The notes beneath the pieces were generated by a model that searched no databases, was not told the origin of the DNA, and saw only the letters and a program-made list of their open reading frames with translations. DNA of 64,000 nt from Adineta vaga (Eukaryota; Rotifera): assembly GCA_021613535.1 (NCBI GenBank), contig CP075494.1:10664001-10728000 (forward strand). The letters run 5' to 3'. The position numbers and the translations under genes are program-made. This document shows positions 22,454 through 34,600 of this stretch, one piece after another. The first letter of the stretch is position 1. Each line of letters starts with the position of its first letter.

Positions 22454-23551
22454 TTAACCAATTGATTGATATGAACGACGAATTGAATTTGTTTGACAAA
22501 TATACATGAAAATGAGAACAAAAATGAGAATAATACAGATAACAAGAGAGATTAACGAGATGAAAGTCCATTGTTTAATCAATCGTTTTTCTTCTTTTGA
22601 ACATGAAGGACAAGTTGGTTGAAAAGAAGAGATCGATGATGATGATGATACGAAACACTTAAACAGTAACCTTCAATTAGTAAGAGAAGGAAAAAAAAGA
22701 ATGATTACTTTATTGAGCAATGTTACAGCGACTTGTTCTGCATCAGTTTTGGTTAATTGACGAGTTTTTTCTTTTCGATCATATCCATTAATTTGTTGTG
22801 TTAATATATCACGACTGATATTATACCAAGATAACTTCAGAATAGAAAAAAAAAGGTTCTTGATTCAAAAAGAAATCAAAATAAACTTACTTGTGTTCCA
22901 TTTTTTAGTTGACTAAGTTCTAAAATTACTTCACAATAATCAACCATAGTCGTCGATAAACCATATGTAAAACCTTCGATTGTTGATTTCCAACATTTCG
23001 TTGTGCCATATTTTGTATCACAATCTCGTCTAAAAATAGAACATATATACTTTCTAATTATTAAACTCAGTAGAACATAGAGGAACTACACACATATAGA
23101 TATGTGTGCTTTACTAAACGAATGATTTATCAACGATTATTTTATTCGCGTGTTCAGCTCATATTATTTCGCATTAATAAACTCGCAAAGGTGAAAGTAC
23201 TCACATCCTCTAAAGAAAAAAACACATTCACTCGTTTCATATTTCTTTATTTCGACTAATCTTAATCGTTTCAGATAGAATATCTTGAATAAAAAGAATT
23301 TTCACTAAAATTAATAATAGAAAAGCAATTTTTCTAATAAGGATTTATCAAACACGAAATTGTTATTTTATGTGTTACTATTTTTTCATACAGCACAGAA
23401 CTTCATGTAATTATTTGAAGAATGTCAAAAATAAAGATACATAAAATATGTCTTACTTGCATTTTCTATCAAATAAATCTCGTTTTCCATTGACAGATAG
23501 CAACGAGAAAGCACAGAACCAAAGAACCTGATTATAATAATTATAATACAT
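22454..23551 (-). CDS. Small type I membrane protein B
   Basis: Minus-strand exons 23551-23457, 23029-22891, 22834-22709 and 22657-22454 give 187 residues, with intron phases 2-0-0. An N-terminal hydrophobic stretch (residues 8-21, QVLWFCAFSLLSVN) acts as a likely signal peptide. The ectodomain begins with C31-x3-C35-x8-C44-W45. A Cys follows the last intron (C121), C136 and C139 precede the membrane, and residues about 150-173 (FISLISLVICIILIFVLIFM) form the TM segment with a short basic tail. It is the paralogue of the gene just upstream on the same strand. I know no named family. Intron 1 is long (427 bp). Borders are by eye. Confidence 0.65.
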
Positions 23552-23668
23552 TTGAAATCTATAATATCAAACAAAGAACAGAGATAAAGACAAGATAGCA
23601 CATATATTTTCTTTCACAATGAACAAAATAAAAGTATATCCAAAAAAAGAAATCTTTTTATCATTCAG

Positions 23669-24452
23669 TTAATACTGAGAATTGAGAATAGAATTAGTAT
23701 TAGAAAGAGAATTCAATAAAGGAGTTGTATGTTGAATAGTTATCATGGAAGATGTTTGACGACGTGTTTGAAGAAATTGCACAATACAAATAATGAGAAT
23801 TAAACCAGATAAAATCGTTGCAATTATGAAGAGTACCGTATAATTTAGAATATCACCCGCACAAGTACGTGTTGAACATATTAATGATGGAAGTTCAGTA
23901 ATATCGACTATTTTTGTTAATGTTAAATTTTGACACTAGAAGAATGAAACTTCATATGAGAATTAGGATTTTTTAAAGTTTGACATACATAATTGATTAG
24001 ATGTTGTTTTGTTTCCGTAAATAAATCGATTGTTAAACGACTCTCTTTAGATTCATTGACTAAATGATTTTGTAATGATTCATCGAGGAACTTCATCGTA
24101 TCATTGAACTAAATAAAACAAAAAAAATATATTAGTGAGTTTCTTTTTTTTGTCTTTTGTCGATTGACAAACTTCATTTGGATGTTCGCGTCGAAACGTG
24201 TCAACATGTACAGTTAAACTGCCGAATGAAAAAAGTTGTTCAACTAATTCTGATGAACGATACATTAATGCTTCACGCCAACATTGATCATCTACAATAC
24301 CATCTTGTGTACAATTTGTTCTGTAAAGAATATAAATTAAGATAAAAACACACATTTTCGAAGACAAATTTCATCAACCTGCATGATAAAGATTGAAATT
24401 GATATTGTGAAATATTCAAGAAGATAATTAGAAGTTTGAATAATGAATTCAT
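23669..24452 (-). CDS. Small type I membrane protein A
   Basis: Minus-strand exons 24452-24379, 24320-24173, 24108-23989 and 23935-23669 give 202 residues. The start MNSLFKLLIIFLNISQYQFQ is a good signal peptide. C24-x3-C28-x9-C38-W39 opens the ectodomain, C115 follows the last intron, and C134 and C139 precede the TM segment (about 147-169, TVLFIIATILSGLILIICIV). A cytosolic tail of about 33 residues follows. Intron phases (2-0-0) and cysteine placement match gene B, 118 bp downstream. The end of exon 2 uses a GTTTGT donor, which is the least certain border. Function is unknown; a secreted or surface recognition role would fit the layout but is only a guess. Confidence 0.65.
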
Positions 24453-25290
24453 TTGATAAATAATCGTACAAAATGAGATGAATTAAATTTCGTTCTGACT
24501 TTAATTCACCGCCAAGGTTAGGGCACTACTAACACACAGAAAAGAAAGGTAAAATATGGAAGCGATGTAACTCGAGTGATGTCGTCGTTTCACGATATAT
24601 CAACTGATGATTTTTCTTTCTTCTCTAAACTTTGTCAAAGCTTAAGTAAAAAGAAAAACAAAGTTTGAAACAATCGATACAACTCTCTCTTTTCGAGATT
24701 ATGATAATTCATTTCGAAATAATCTATTCATTTGATTACTTCAAGAGAAATTTGCGAGTTTTTCTTGTTCGTTTACTTAATTAGAGAAGAAATATAATGA
24801 GAATATTTTGCCGGAGGCAACTGGATAGTTTCAGATTTCATCGGTAGATATTGATTACTTAATGTATGTATTTATCGAGAGAGTAAATTAGCTATTTTGT
24901 GACAATTTTATTGATTAATAAAAACGATCGATGGGCGCATATGATTTCATTTATTAATTGTCGATTAAATCTATGAGAATATTTTTCTTGTGGCCTTAAT
25001 AGACTAACCTATCTATGAAAAGAAATTGTTAATTTTTTCTTATTTATTATCTCTGTTAAACTTTACCTTAATAAAGAATATGAGTCAGTAATCAATGCAA
25101 AAAAAAACTGAAATAAAAAACAGTCCATATTTCTCTGTGCAAATAGTCAATCGAAATATCATGTAGTCCAATAAGATATAGAATGCATCAGTTTAAAGCA
25201 TTGGTCTGAAAAAAAAGTCAATGAAGTCCAAAATGAGTTTCAGTGTGTCATATATCATATGTCTGTAAAAGTTAAATAATTGAATAATAA
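24453..25290. other. Intergenic region
   Basis: Separates membrane protein A and the protease pair, all on the minus strand. No gene was supported. Confidence 0.4.
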
Positions 25291-26217
25291 CTAAAATATT
25301 AATCCAGTTATATTCTTTATATATGATTGATATGCACCAATTCGTGTAAAAAGTAGAGGAGTATTGCAACCCACACGATTTCCAGTAATAAGACCAACAC
25401 ACGTCCATACATTATTAAAATTTGTCATCAACGGCGCACCTGCGTCAATAGGACAAGATTTAATTGAACCGAAACTTGCACAAAATTGATAGTCGTTAAA
25501 TGATGTGCCACAAACAGTTGAATCTTGTACACGAACGACTGCTTGTTGTAGATTGGGAGCTACAGTACCATTACTAGTTTCTGTTGTTTCACCCCAACCT
25601 GTAACTACACCATGTTCTTTAGTAAATGGTTCGGTTAGATCCGTCGTTAAACAGCATGGCCGTATATTTGCTGCATAAGTTAAATTTATTCCCAATGTCA
25701 GGATAGCAACACTATCGTAACTATCAACGACATAAGTTGTATTAGTAACATTTGTTGCACCCAGTATGGATTGATATGTACTAATGCCATAGCTTACAGT
25801 AATATTATTTCCATAAGCTTTAACACAACTAGAAGCTGTAAGCACATGTCGTTGTGTGATAAGAAAACCACTACAAACTTTTGTTGAATTCATAGTTAAA
25901 TAGACCATCCATGGCCAACTATTTGAAACTGCCGTTTCTCCATCGATGAGACGTGATGAAAAAACTGGTTTTGTTGAAGCACATCCACATGTTGCTGTGG
26001 CTACATCACAAGTTACTGTTGGTGCTGTAAGTTTTGTAACAGGTGCAGCGGAACTTGGAAGGCCAAAACCCAGACCCAGACCAAGTCCAATAGCAATAAT
26101 ACCAAGAACCAGGCCTGTGATAATAACAATGTTTATGATAACAAGAGTTACATTTTTTGATGAATCTACTGAAGCCGCTGCTGTAGCTCCGTCATAAGCT
26201 GGCGCAGTATAACTCAT
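25291..26217 (-). CDS. Membrane-anchored trypsin-like pseudoprotease
   Basis: A single-exon frame of 308 residues. A cytosolic N terminus is followed by a glycine-patterned TM anchor (about residues 26-53, ending GLGLGLGFGL), giving type II topology, then a chymotrypsin-fold domain starting after R|LIDGETAVSNSWPW. All three catalytic positions are changed: the AAHC His site reads TASSC, the DIALL Asp site reads DSVAIL (Ser in place of Asp), and GDSGGP reads IDAGAP (Ala in place of Ser). The S1-pocket Asp position is Lys (IKSCPIDAG). The cysteine framework and the GWG motif are kept, so the fold is probably intact. It is the tandem neighbour of the active homologue 281 bp upstream on the same strand. 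Serine-protease homologues of this kind often act as cofactors or binders. Confidence 0.9.
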   Translation of the reverse strand: MSYTAPAYDGATAAASVDSSKNVTLVIINIVIITGLVLGIIAIGLGLGLGFGLPSSAAPVTKLTAPTVTCDVATATCGCASTKPVFSSRLIDGETAVSNSWPWMVYLTMNSTKVCSGFLITQRHVLTASSCVKAYGNNITVSYGISTYQSILGATNVTNTTYVVDSYDSVAILTLGINLTYAANIRPCCLTTDLTEPFTKEHGVVTGWGETTETSNGTVAPNLQQAVVRVQDSTVCGTSFNDYQFCASFGSIKSCPIDAGAPLMTNFNNVWTCVGLITGNRVGCNTPLLFTRIGAYQSYIKNITGLIF

Positions 26218-26498
26218 TCTAGTGAAATGACGTTGTCTTACAATTCATTTCGTGTTGATATACTGAACAGATTTCCTTCATTACTGTTTTAATTACACAT
26301 TAACGGAAAAAAAGGCAAATGTAACAGATATTGATTCATATCTTCTCTCTAATTAATCATCAAATATCATGACTTTGAAATCAGATTAAAAGAAACCAGA
26401 TGGCATATTTCGTCATTAACTTTTGATCGATTTCGATTTTCAAAACATTCATATTTATTATATGATTTATTTTTATTCAAATTTTAAACAAAATCTGA

Positions 26499-27461
26499 TT
26501 ACAATGTAGCAATATTACTATCAATAAATGAACGATAATATGATACTCGAGTATAATAACCATTACCGGCACAACCTGTTCCACTACTAACAATACCCGT
26601 GCATGTCCATGAATTATTCACCGCAGTCATTAAAGGACCTCCGCTATCACCTTGACAAGAATCAGTATTTGTATAACCGGCACAAAATTGAAGATCTGTA
26701 TATGATGTCGTACCACATAATGATGAAGTTTTGATTTGAATAACAGCTTGCTGTAAAGTATCTGGAATAACTGTACTACTAGTACTAGTTGTTCCCCATC
26801 CAACAATTACAGCATTTTGACCTACAGAAGGTAAGGAAGTATCCGATGTTAGACAACATAGACCAACATAATTATTTGTAGTTAAATTTGAAGAGAGTTT
26901 AAGAACGGCAATATCATTCTTAAATGTAGATGAATCATAACCGGTATGTACTTGCATTGCAGAAACTGTGCGAGTTTGTGCGTAAGGTGATGACGAAAGA
27001 GAATGTACACCTGCAATAATTTTTAATGAAGATGTGGATAAACCAATAACACAATGAGCAGCAGTAACAACATGTTGATAAGTAACAAGAAAACCACCAC
27101 AACGTTGAGCATTATTATAATAAAGAATCACTGTCCATGGCCATGAATTAGCAACAGCAGAGTAACCATTTATAATTCTTGCTGATGAAAATGATGGTTG
27201 AATAGCTGCACAACCACATGTTGCCGAACCACCATAGGTACAAGTAACTGATGGTGCGGAAAGAGCACTAGTACTACTCGACGACGAGTCAGATGACTTT
27301 TTAAGGCCAATACCAAGTCCAACTCCGAGTGCGATTGCAATAGCACCAATAGTTAACAATAAAACGACACATGCAATAATCCCACCCCATAGTTTCCAGT
27401 TCGTTTTCGGTGGCAACGGTTGACTGATAACTGGATAACGAAATTGCCTATTGCTCATCAT
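26499..27461 (-). CDS. Membrane-anchored trypsin-like serine protease
   Basis: A single-exon frame of 320 residues with type II topology. The N terminus is cytosolic and the TM segment (about 25-53) is ALGVGLGIGL-rich, followed by a Ser-rich stem and a Cys-rich linker (TCTYGGSATCGC). Activation would occur at R|IINGYSAVANSWPW. The triad is intact: VTAAHCV (His), NDIAVLKL (Asp) and CQGDSGGPL (Ser). The Asp six residues before the catalytic Ser (DSCQGDSGG) predicts cleavage after Lys/Arg. No intron was seen. The following gene on the same strand is its catalytically dead paralogue with the same anchor layout. It is probably displayed on the cell surface or in the secretory/digestive tract. Confidence 0.93.
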   Translation of the reverse strand: MMSNRQFRYPVISQPLPPKTNWKLWGGIIACVVLLLTIGAIAIALGVGLGIGLKKSSDSSSSSTSALSAPSVTCTYGGSATCGCAAIQPSFSSARIINGYSAVANSWPWTVILYYNNAQRCGGFLVTYQHVVTAAHCVIGLSTSSLKIIAGVHSLSSSPYAQTRTVSAMQVHTGYDSSTFKNDIAVLKLSSNLTTNNYVGLCCLTSDTSLPSVGQNAVIVGWGTTSTSSTVIPDTLQQAVIQIKTSSLCGTTSYTDLQFCAGYTNTDSCQGDSGGPLMTAVNNSWTCTGIVSSGTGCAGNGYYTRVSYYRSFIDSNIATL

Positions 27462-30400
27462 TTTGGAAACGAACTGAATATCAATCTATGAGTAAGGACA
27501 CAGAATGTATTCTGTATACTTTGCTTTTTCTCTACACTATTTATTTCTCATCCTTGATAGGAAGTAACAAATTTTTATGCATCATTGCATTCGTTTTTTC
27601 AAACAAATACATGACAAACATGAGACAAGCATCGTCTTCTACCTTTAAAAGAACAAATCAAAGCTATCGTAAACAAAATGATATTTTCTATGAATTGTTT
27701 TCAGCATAATTAGAAAAGATAAAAGTAATTTTCTGTTGCAAATAACATAAACTCATATCAAGTTAAAATAAACTACATTCAACTGAGTACTACAGATATA
27801 TACAAAAGCTTGTATTAATCAGATACAATATACACCAAACATACGATATTATGATAATCTTCTGATATGACGATATTTATACTGAAATACTGTAATGATT
27901 GATTTATTTATTTACTACAAATGAGTCATATTAGATGTTTGTTGCCTTCTTAGTAGATTGCTTTTTATTCTATATGTGACAGTTTTGTTTCTTAACATAT
28001 CATATTTTCGTGACTTTACCTATAAGAAAATAAATGCAAAAATTAATATTTTTTTCTATGAAAATAAAAAAGCATAACATTTGATATACAATTGAAAGGA
28101 CATTTTGTTTTAGTAACAAAATTGTAGTATCAAATGATATTTTATGTACAATCAAATATGATTAATTAATAAATTATGAAAGACATACTCTTTTACTACA
28201 TATTTTTTCATATTGTGAACAGATGAATTGTTCATTATGTACATAAATGTCCTTGAAAATTGAATCATAATTCTGAGCATGAGTAGTTACTATTGACTCA
28301 ATCAGATTAGATCGTACATGATGTTGTCATTTCAAAAGTAATTCTCTTGAAAATCTATCAATCGTAAAATCAAATCAATCAGAGATTTCTTTTTTTTCTT
28401 GTTCTCGTTTTATTTAACCTTGAAAAAAAATCAAACTAAACAACTTGAAATAGGACAAATAAGAATTGAATAAAATAAACAAATAAATTCATTTGATCAT
28501 CAAAATTATTTCGAGACAATGTAAATGATCTTTACGGGAAGATTTTCATCAATATACTCATCTATTCAGTACTAGATGGACGAAGATTTCGTTGGATTTC
28601 TTATGCATATAAACTGGTGCAGCGAACATTAGGCGTTTCTTTTTCTTCATTCGTTTGTCGACCGTGATTTGTATCACATCATGTCGTGTTCAAACTTTAG
28701 CGTTGTCGTAGTTTAGTTGTATATACGCGAACGAAAGAAAGACAAAAAGTGAAGCGGCCAGTTCAAACATTGATCCTCTTTTTCTTTTTTATGTATGCGA
28801 TGTGAGACAGTGTCGACAAGAAGGAAGAAATAAATGCCAAAAACAGAACATCGAAGAAGAAGAAGAAGAGAGAAAGATTTCATTCAATTTAAAACTATAC
28901 CGGACGACGGTAGCAGTATTTACTAATTCATACAAAATTTTTCTCTTCTTGTCTCTCTCTCTCTCTTTCTCCCTCTTTGAAAGAAAGAATGCCAACATAT
29001 ATATGTTGGCGTGACAGTCTAACATAAAAACAACACCGGTCATTATTTGCATTCATCACTCAGACATAGACGTTGAAAGGTAAATTAAAAACTCTTTCTT
29101 ATTATTATTGTTTTGCCTTCTTTTATCGATATGAAGATAGACTTAAGAATTTCTTCATTTTTTTTCTATCGAAATACATCAATTATACAGTAAATAACAG
29201 CTGTCATTAATGAGATGTGACAATTTTGTTCGCAACATTTTAACATATTGTGATTTTCAAGGTAAATCACTGATATATGAATGTGGAAGTCTATATATCA
29301 AGTAATCCTTCTCTCTCGCTTTCTTTTTTCTTGGCTCAATGACAAGCATATTCAAGGTTACTTTTCTTTCCTATTTTGTTTAACAATTTAAAATTCACAT
29401 TATGTTTGATTTTAACTATATACGTCAAAAAAGAAAAGAAAAATGCGGAAGAAACGTCTGAGTTCCTTCTTTGCTTTGGAAGATCAAATTTCATTTTATG
29501 CATAATTATAATTTCTCATTCGTTCGTTTCTTTTTTGTTCCCTATTATCTTGTTTGATTACCCCTTGAATCATATGCCTGACAATATTGTATTAAAATAC
29601 CCGAAAAAAGAAACGTGTTTATACGCTTGTTGAATATTCTATAGAATAAGAAAAATAGTAGAACAATTTACACTTGTACACTTTCTTACATCATACATGT
29701 ACTCTTCACCTTCTTATTCGATCGTCTATTGTTACGATTATTTTAGTCATGTTATTATTCGCACTTGAACAACTTGTATGTAGATTTCGGATCGAAGGAT
29801 TACGCAAAGATCGCCTAGTGCTTGTTTAGGAGAACAAGAAGAAGAAGAAGAGAACGTAAGAATGTTTGATTGAATAGTAAAACGAAAGAGAAAGCTTAAC
29901 GCTTGATCGCAATTACTTATTTTCTAACAATGAATGATTGAATATACGAAACATGAACAGAATATGAAAAAAAACCTGGTATCATTCATCTATAAATGAA
30001 TAAGAATTCATGCAATCAATAGAGAGAAATTTTCAGGTTTTCTTTTTTTACTAATAATCTTTTATTGTATCAATCATTCTTTTGATATTTACATAGAACA
30101 TGTTTTAATTCAGCTTAAGGTAATACGATTATCTATTTGATGTTTCGAGAATAATTTGATTATTATCATTCGTGAATAAAACAAGATTTCTTAGTTATAA
30201 TGTGGTAATCGGAATTTATCATTTTGTTATTTTTCATTATTGAGAAACTAAGCATGTAAATAGAAGCTTTAGAATACTCAATTCAATTGAAACTATACTC
30301 TTTCATCAGATATTTGGACATAGTGTCAAAGACTATATAACAACAGATAATTATGATATTTCTTCGAACTTTTATAAATCAGTTGAATGTAATCAATGAT

Positions 30401-30688
30401 ATAAAACATGATTTTGATTATAAAATCGTTAAATGACCATTGCATGTTTGTGAGTAGAAATGAGTTCATAATAAACTGATCGATAATTGGATAATATCTT
30501 TAAAATCTCATTGTTTATGTAAGTTTAGTTCTCTTTCCTGTCTGCTTTTTGTACAGACACGCATAGAATAAATTTCTTTTAATCCTTCATAATTGAAAAG
30601 TAAAGAAGCCAATAAAAGTTCTGTTTTTTTTTATATTCTAGATTTAACTATCAGTAGACGATTTGATATTTAATGAAACCTTCAATAC
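27462..30688. other. Large intergenic region upstream of dystrophin
   Basis: About 3.2 kb with no gene I can support. It holds simple-sequence tracts (GAAGAA near 28854-28880 and CT-rich near 28948-28978) and a perfect 20-bp palindrome at 28991-29010. An acceptor-like TATTCTAG at about 30641 precedes the first dystrophin start exon, so 5' UTR exons of that gene may lie here. Confidence 0.4.
28991..29010. repeat. Perfect 20-bp palindrome
   Basis: GCCAACATATATATGTTGGC is its own reverse complement with no mismatch. It could form a small cruciform or be a dimeric factor site. No function is assigned. Confidence 0.6.
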
Positions 30689-30809
30689 ATGTCGGCTAGT
30701 CTTCGTCAACGACGTAGTTTACCTGATTCAGCTTTTTCTTCATGGTCAAATATAATTAATGATAATAATGATACACAACAATTTCAACAGATTATACGCG
30801 AACGAAGAG
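30689..30809 (+). CDS. Dystrophin alternative first exon 1a
   Basis: ATG 30689 opens a 40-codon exon (MSASLRQRRSLPDSAFSSWS, ending IIRERR) that stops at AAGAG|GTATAG in phase 1. Phase 1 is exactly what the common exon at 32921 accepts, giving R-D-E-R-E-D-I-Q-K-K. It is therefore a coding alternative to exon 1b, implying a separate upstream promoter as in vertebrate and insect dystrophin genes. Transcript data would settle whether it is used. Confidence 0.65.
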
Positions 30810-31600
30810 GTATAGTTTTGTTTTTTTTACTAAGACGATTTCTTATCTACCTACTTTTCTCATATGTAATTGACGTCATAATTATTCTCTTGTGTCCTTC
30901 AATCAAAGAAGGCCAGTTGTTTTGTCATTCCATCGTTTTACACTCTTCTCGTTCATTGCTTGACTTCTTCTATATATATATATACAGAATATAGAATATA
31001 GATATATTGTCCTTGTAATATTTTTCTCTAACTGTCGTACGTGATATGACGGTTGTCTTCGTAACGAATGAGTCTATAAGGCATGGAAAAAGAAGATGTT
31101 CCGTACACTTATACAGTTCACACAGAAGCAGCAAATGCGAGAGAATAGAACGATATTCGTATGGGGTTAGATGTTATTGGAATATTTGGCGAGACAGTTA
31201 GTAGCATAAATATTGCATGAAAAAAAAAGGAAGAACTATGCAGGCATGTTCCTAACTGATACGGAAACATATCCATTGGAGTAAGAGAAAACAGAAGAAG
31301 ACAGATAGAGAGAGAGAGAGAAAGAGAAATAGGAAAAAGAAAGAAGAAACGAGTTTTCCTTGCGGTAATATCAATAGGCAACAGTCAGAATTGTACCATC
31401 ATCCAATCTTCGTCACTGCTGTTCTTCGTCGTCTTATTATCATCATCATCGTCGTCGTCGTCGTCATCGAGCTCTTTTTCTATGGTAAAGAGTGAAAGAG
31501 AGTGGGCGGATAGTCAACATCTTATTGATTAGAACTCATCGATCAGTTGACCTTCGTTTCTGATCCTCAATATCAGACAAGAAAATATTTAGTCATAACA

Positions 31601-31655
31601 ATGTCAACAACAAATCTGGATGAACTATTTAATCCTATTGATGAGGATCCGATAT
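31601..31655 (+). CDS. Dystrophin alternative first exon 1b
   Basis: ATG 31601 encodes MSTTNLDELFNPIDEDPI and ends at GATAT|GTAAGT in phase 1. Joined to 32921 it gives DEDPIYEREDIQKKAFTKW, which matches the vertebrate dystrophin start (EDCYEREDVQKKTFTKW) closely. I treat this as the main start of the long product. A third possibility is ATG 32893, which runs straight into the CH exon without splicing. Confidence 0.75.
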
Positions 31656-34600
31656 GTAAGTTATCTATATGCTTAAAGATGGATAATTGATTCTCATCTG
31701 GAATCAACTGATGATGATCAAACGAAAACAAGTGTCTTTGTTTTTTTGTCTTAAAAAATTGAATAGTCATTTTTAGTGTTATTACTCATTTCTAATTAAG
31801 TTATTTTCTTTGGTTCAATAGACTTGTCTTATTTCGCCGTTAGCTAAACTTCTAAATATGAAGTAACTACTTGAGAGTATAATGTAATCAAGTAAATATA
31901 CAAATAAATAAATCATCAAGTAAGAGAGAGAGAGAGAAAAAAAACGAACGTATCTTTTCATTATCTTTCTCTTTTGCTTTTGAATGAATATTGTCAAAAA
32001 TTAATCAATATTGATGTATATGATATGTGAGTATACTAAACAAGTTCGTTTTTTCTCTTCTCTTCTCCGATGAGTATTATGGGAGAGAAAAGAAACGGAA
32101 GAGTGACAAGTCAACCATCTTATCTATTACCTTTTCTTCTCTCTCCACTCACTCTTTCCCTCTTTCGTCTTTATAATACGTAGTTGATTCAAAAATAAAT
32201 TAACACCCGTATCCTTTTCCTACCAAACCATGACGATGATAGCGATACGATTGATCGATTTACTAATGTCCATTAACGATATATATTGCAGTAATCATCG
32301 TCAGGAGAGAGAGAGAGAGTGAGAGAGAAAGTGTAAAGACGTCATTATTATTATAGTTTGATCTGGCCAATTGCCAACGAGAAAATTTCGTTTTTCTTTT
32401 TCGTCTTATATTCATATTTCAAAATCATTTTATACATTTACATTTGACGAAGAGAGTTTTGTCTATTCATTGTCGTTATCAGTGTTCAACGAATTTGAGG
32501 TTAGTAATCTTGATGTAATGTCTACTGATGTATTCATACATTAATATCTTTCTCTATAGACAATTTTTACGTAAAAAAACTTTATTCGCTCGTTCAAGCT
32601 ATTAAACGCACACATCAAATCATGGTCGCATCATCTACCTATATGTGAACATAGGAAGTGTTGAGCTATGTCAAATTAAATGAGACTATTCATTCATTTC
32701 TTTCCTTTTCTATCATATTGAATATATATCAAACTATTATACGTATACACATCTTTTCGTGTCGTCAAGTAACATTTGTTCAATAATAACAGCTTTTGAT
32801 ATTTCTTTTGGTCAAAACAAAATCTTCGTGGATATCCATACAATCAAATCTTTCTTTTCTCATCTGTCTATCTATATATATATATATAAATAATGGTTAC
32901 CACACGGCGTTCTTTTGTAGACGAACGTGAAGATATTCAAAAGAAAGCTTTTACAAAATGGATCAATAATCAATTAGCTACTGTAAGAAAATTGATTATT
33001 TGAAAATAAATCTTTTTCTTTATTTTCTTTTATATTAATTATTCTAGTCCAATTCAACTCCCATTGTACAAGATTTATTTCAAGATTTACGTGATGGTGT
33101 TATTCTTCTTCGATTACTTGAAATCCTTACTGGAAATGAATATGTACGTAATGAAAAGAAAACATCCGAGAAAATTTCTTGCTTCTTTTCTTATTTGCAT
33201 TCTTTAGAAACGAGAAATTGGTAAAATGCGTGTACATCATATTGGTAATGTTAATAAAGTCATTGCTGTACTTGGAGAATATGGAGTAAGTCAATATCAT
33301 CGACATTGAATGTATATGATATAAGAAAAAAAATGGAAATTTATTTTGTAGATAAAACTTCTCAGTATATCATCCAATGATATTGTTGATGGTAATCCAA
33401 AACTTACACTTGCACTTATTTGGTCAATTATCCAATATTGGCAAGGAAAAGATGTTTTAAAATCCGTTGTATCTAATCCTCAACAAACTAATGTCGAAAA
33501 ATTTCTTCTCAATTGGTGTCAACAACAAACAAAAGGGTTTGTAAACGAAAGAAAACGAAGAACATGCATTCATTTTTTGTTTTTTCGTGTTTAGATATAA
33601 AGGCGTTGTAATCAAAGATTTTACAACGAGTTGGCAAGATGGTCTTGCTTTTAATGCACTTATTCATAAGTTTCGTCCGGATTTATTTGATTATGAAGAT
33701 ATTTTACAAAATGCTGCTGCAAGAAATCTTGAACATGCATTCAATATTGCAAAAAATATCTTCAAAATTGATCGTTATCTTGATGTCGAAGGTTCGTATT
33801 AGTATAATTACATCTATAAATCAAATTGATCAGATCGAAAGATAATGTTCATGCATGTTTATACGGACTCTTTTCTTTCTGTTTTTTTTTTCATTTACAA
33901 TCAGACACGTACTTAAATTATTCTTCAATATCATTCATCATCAAATCGACTGATGAAAGGAAGTTTTTCAATCTCTATGAAATCGATTTGATAAACTTCA
34001 GTGAAAGTAATCATCTAATTGAAATGATGATATTTTTAAATAGTAATAATGACTATCGTCTAGACATGATCAAAATGACATACTTTTAAGAATATAGTCA
34101 AAGATATTGTAATTTATACTTTGTCTCTTTGTCTTCGATCTGATAACAGAGAAAAGGTTAAAAGAAAAACTCTTGTCGCCAATGATTAAGTGCTAGTTTA
34201 ACCTTCAATGTGATGACTGATGTTTAGATAAATATAATGCCAAAGAAGACAAAGACTTGTAGCAAGAATTATCATCTCGTATGTAACGAGATCTTTGATG
34301 AAGAATTTTGATAATAGATGATCTTTTGTTTATTGTTATAAAAAAAAAATTCTAGTTTTTTCTTTTTTGTTCAATTCTCTGTATCATAGATGTTCTCTCT
34401 GAATATCCGGACAAGAAATCAATATTGATGTATGTGATGTGTCTCTTTCAACAACTACCAGCGAGTCATATTGTTATTGAGGACAAAGAGAAAAATGGTC
34501 TATCGACGACGAAGATATCAATGAATATGAGAAATAGTTCGAAGGAGACAAAGGTTTGAATTGAAATATGATCGTAGACTTTTTTTTCGATAGATTCGAA

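Noticed and set aside
24380-24531. Minus-strand frame reading like the N terminus of a Cys-loop receptor (ELKSERNLIHLILYDY, later MQVDE)
   Set aside because: The same bases in another frame give a clean signal peptide that splices in phase into membrane protein A. No further receptor exons follow.
25946-26197. Plus-strand frame opposite the pseudoprotease
   Set aside because: It mirrors the glycine-rich TM anchor of the real minus-strand gene; its PRPRPRPS composition is the complement of that repeat.
32893-32920. ATG 32893 as the main dystrophin start
   Set aside because: TTCTTTTGTAG at 32911-32920 is a good acceptor, and both upstream exons join at 32921 in phase. The resulting YEREDIQKK sequence matches the family better. 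It remains a possible third start.
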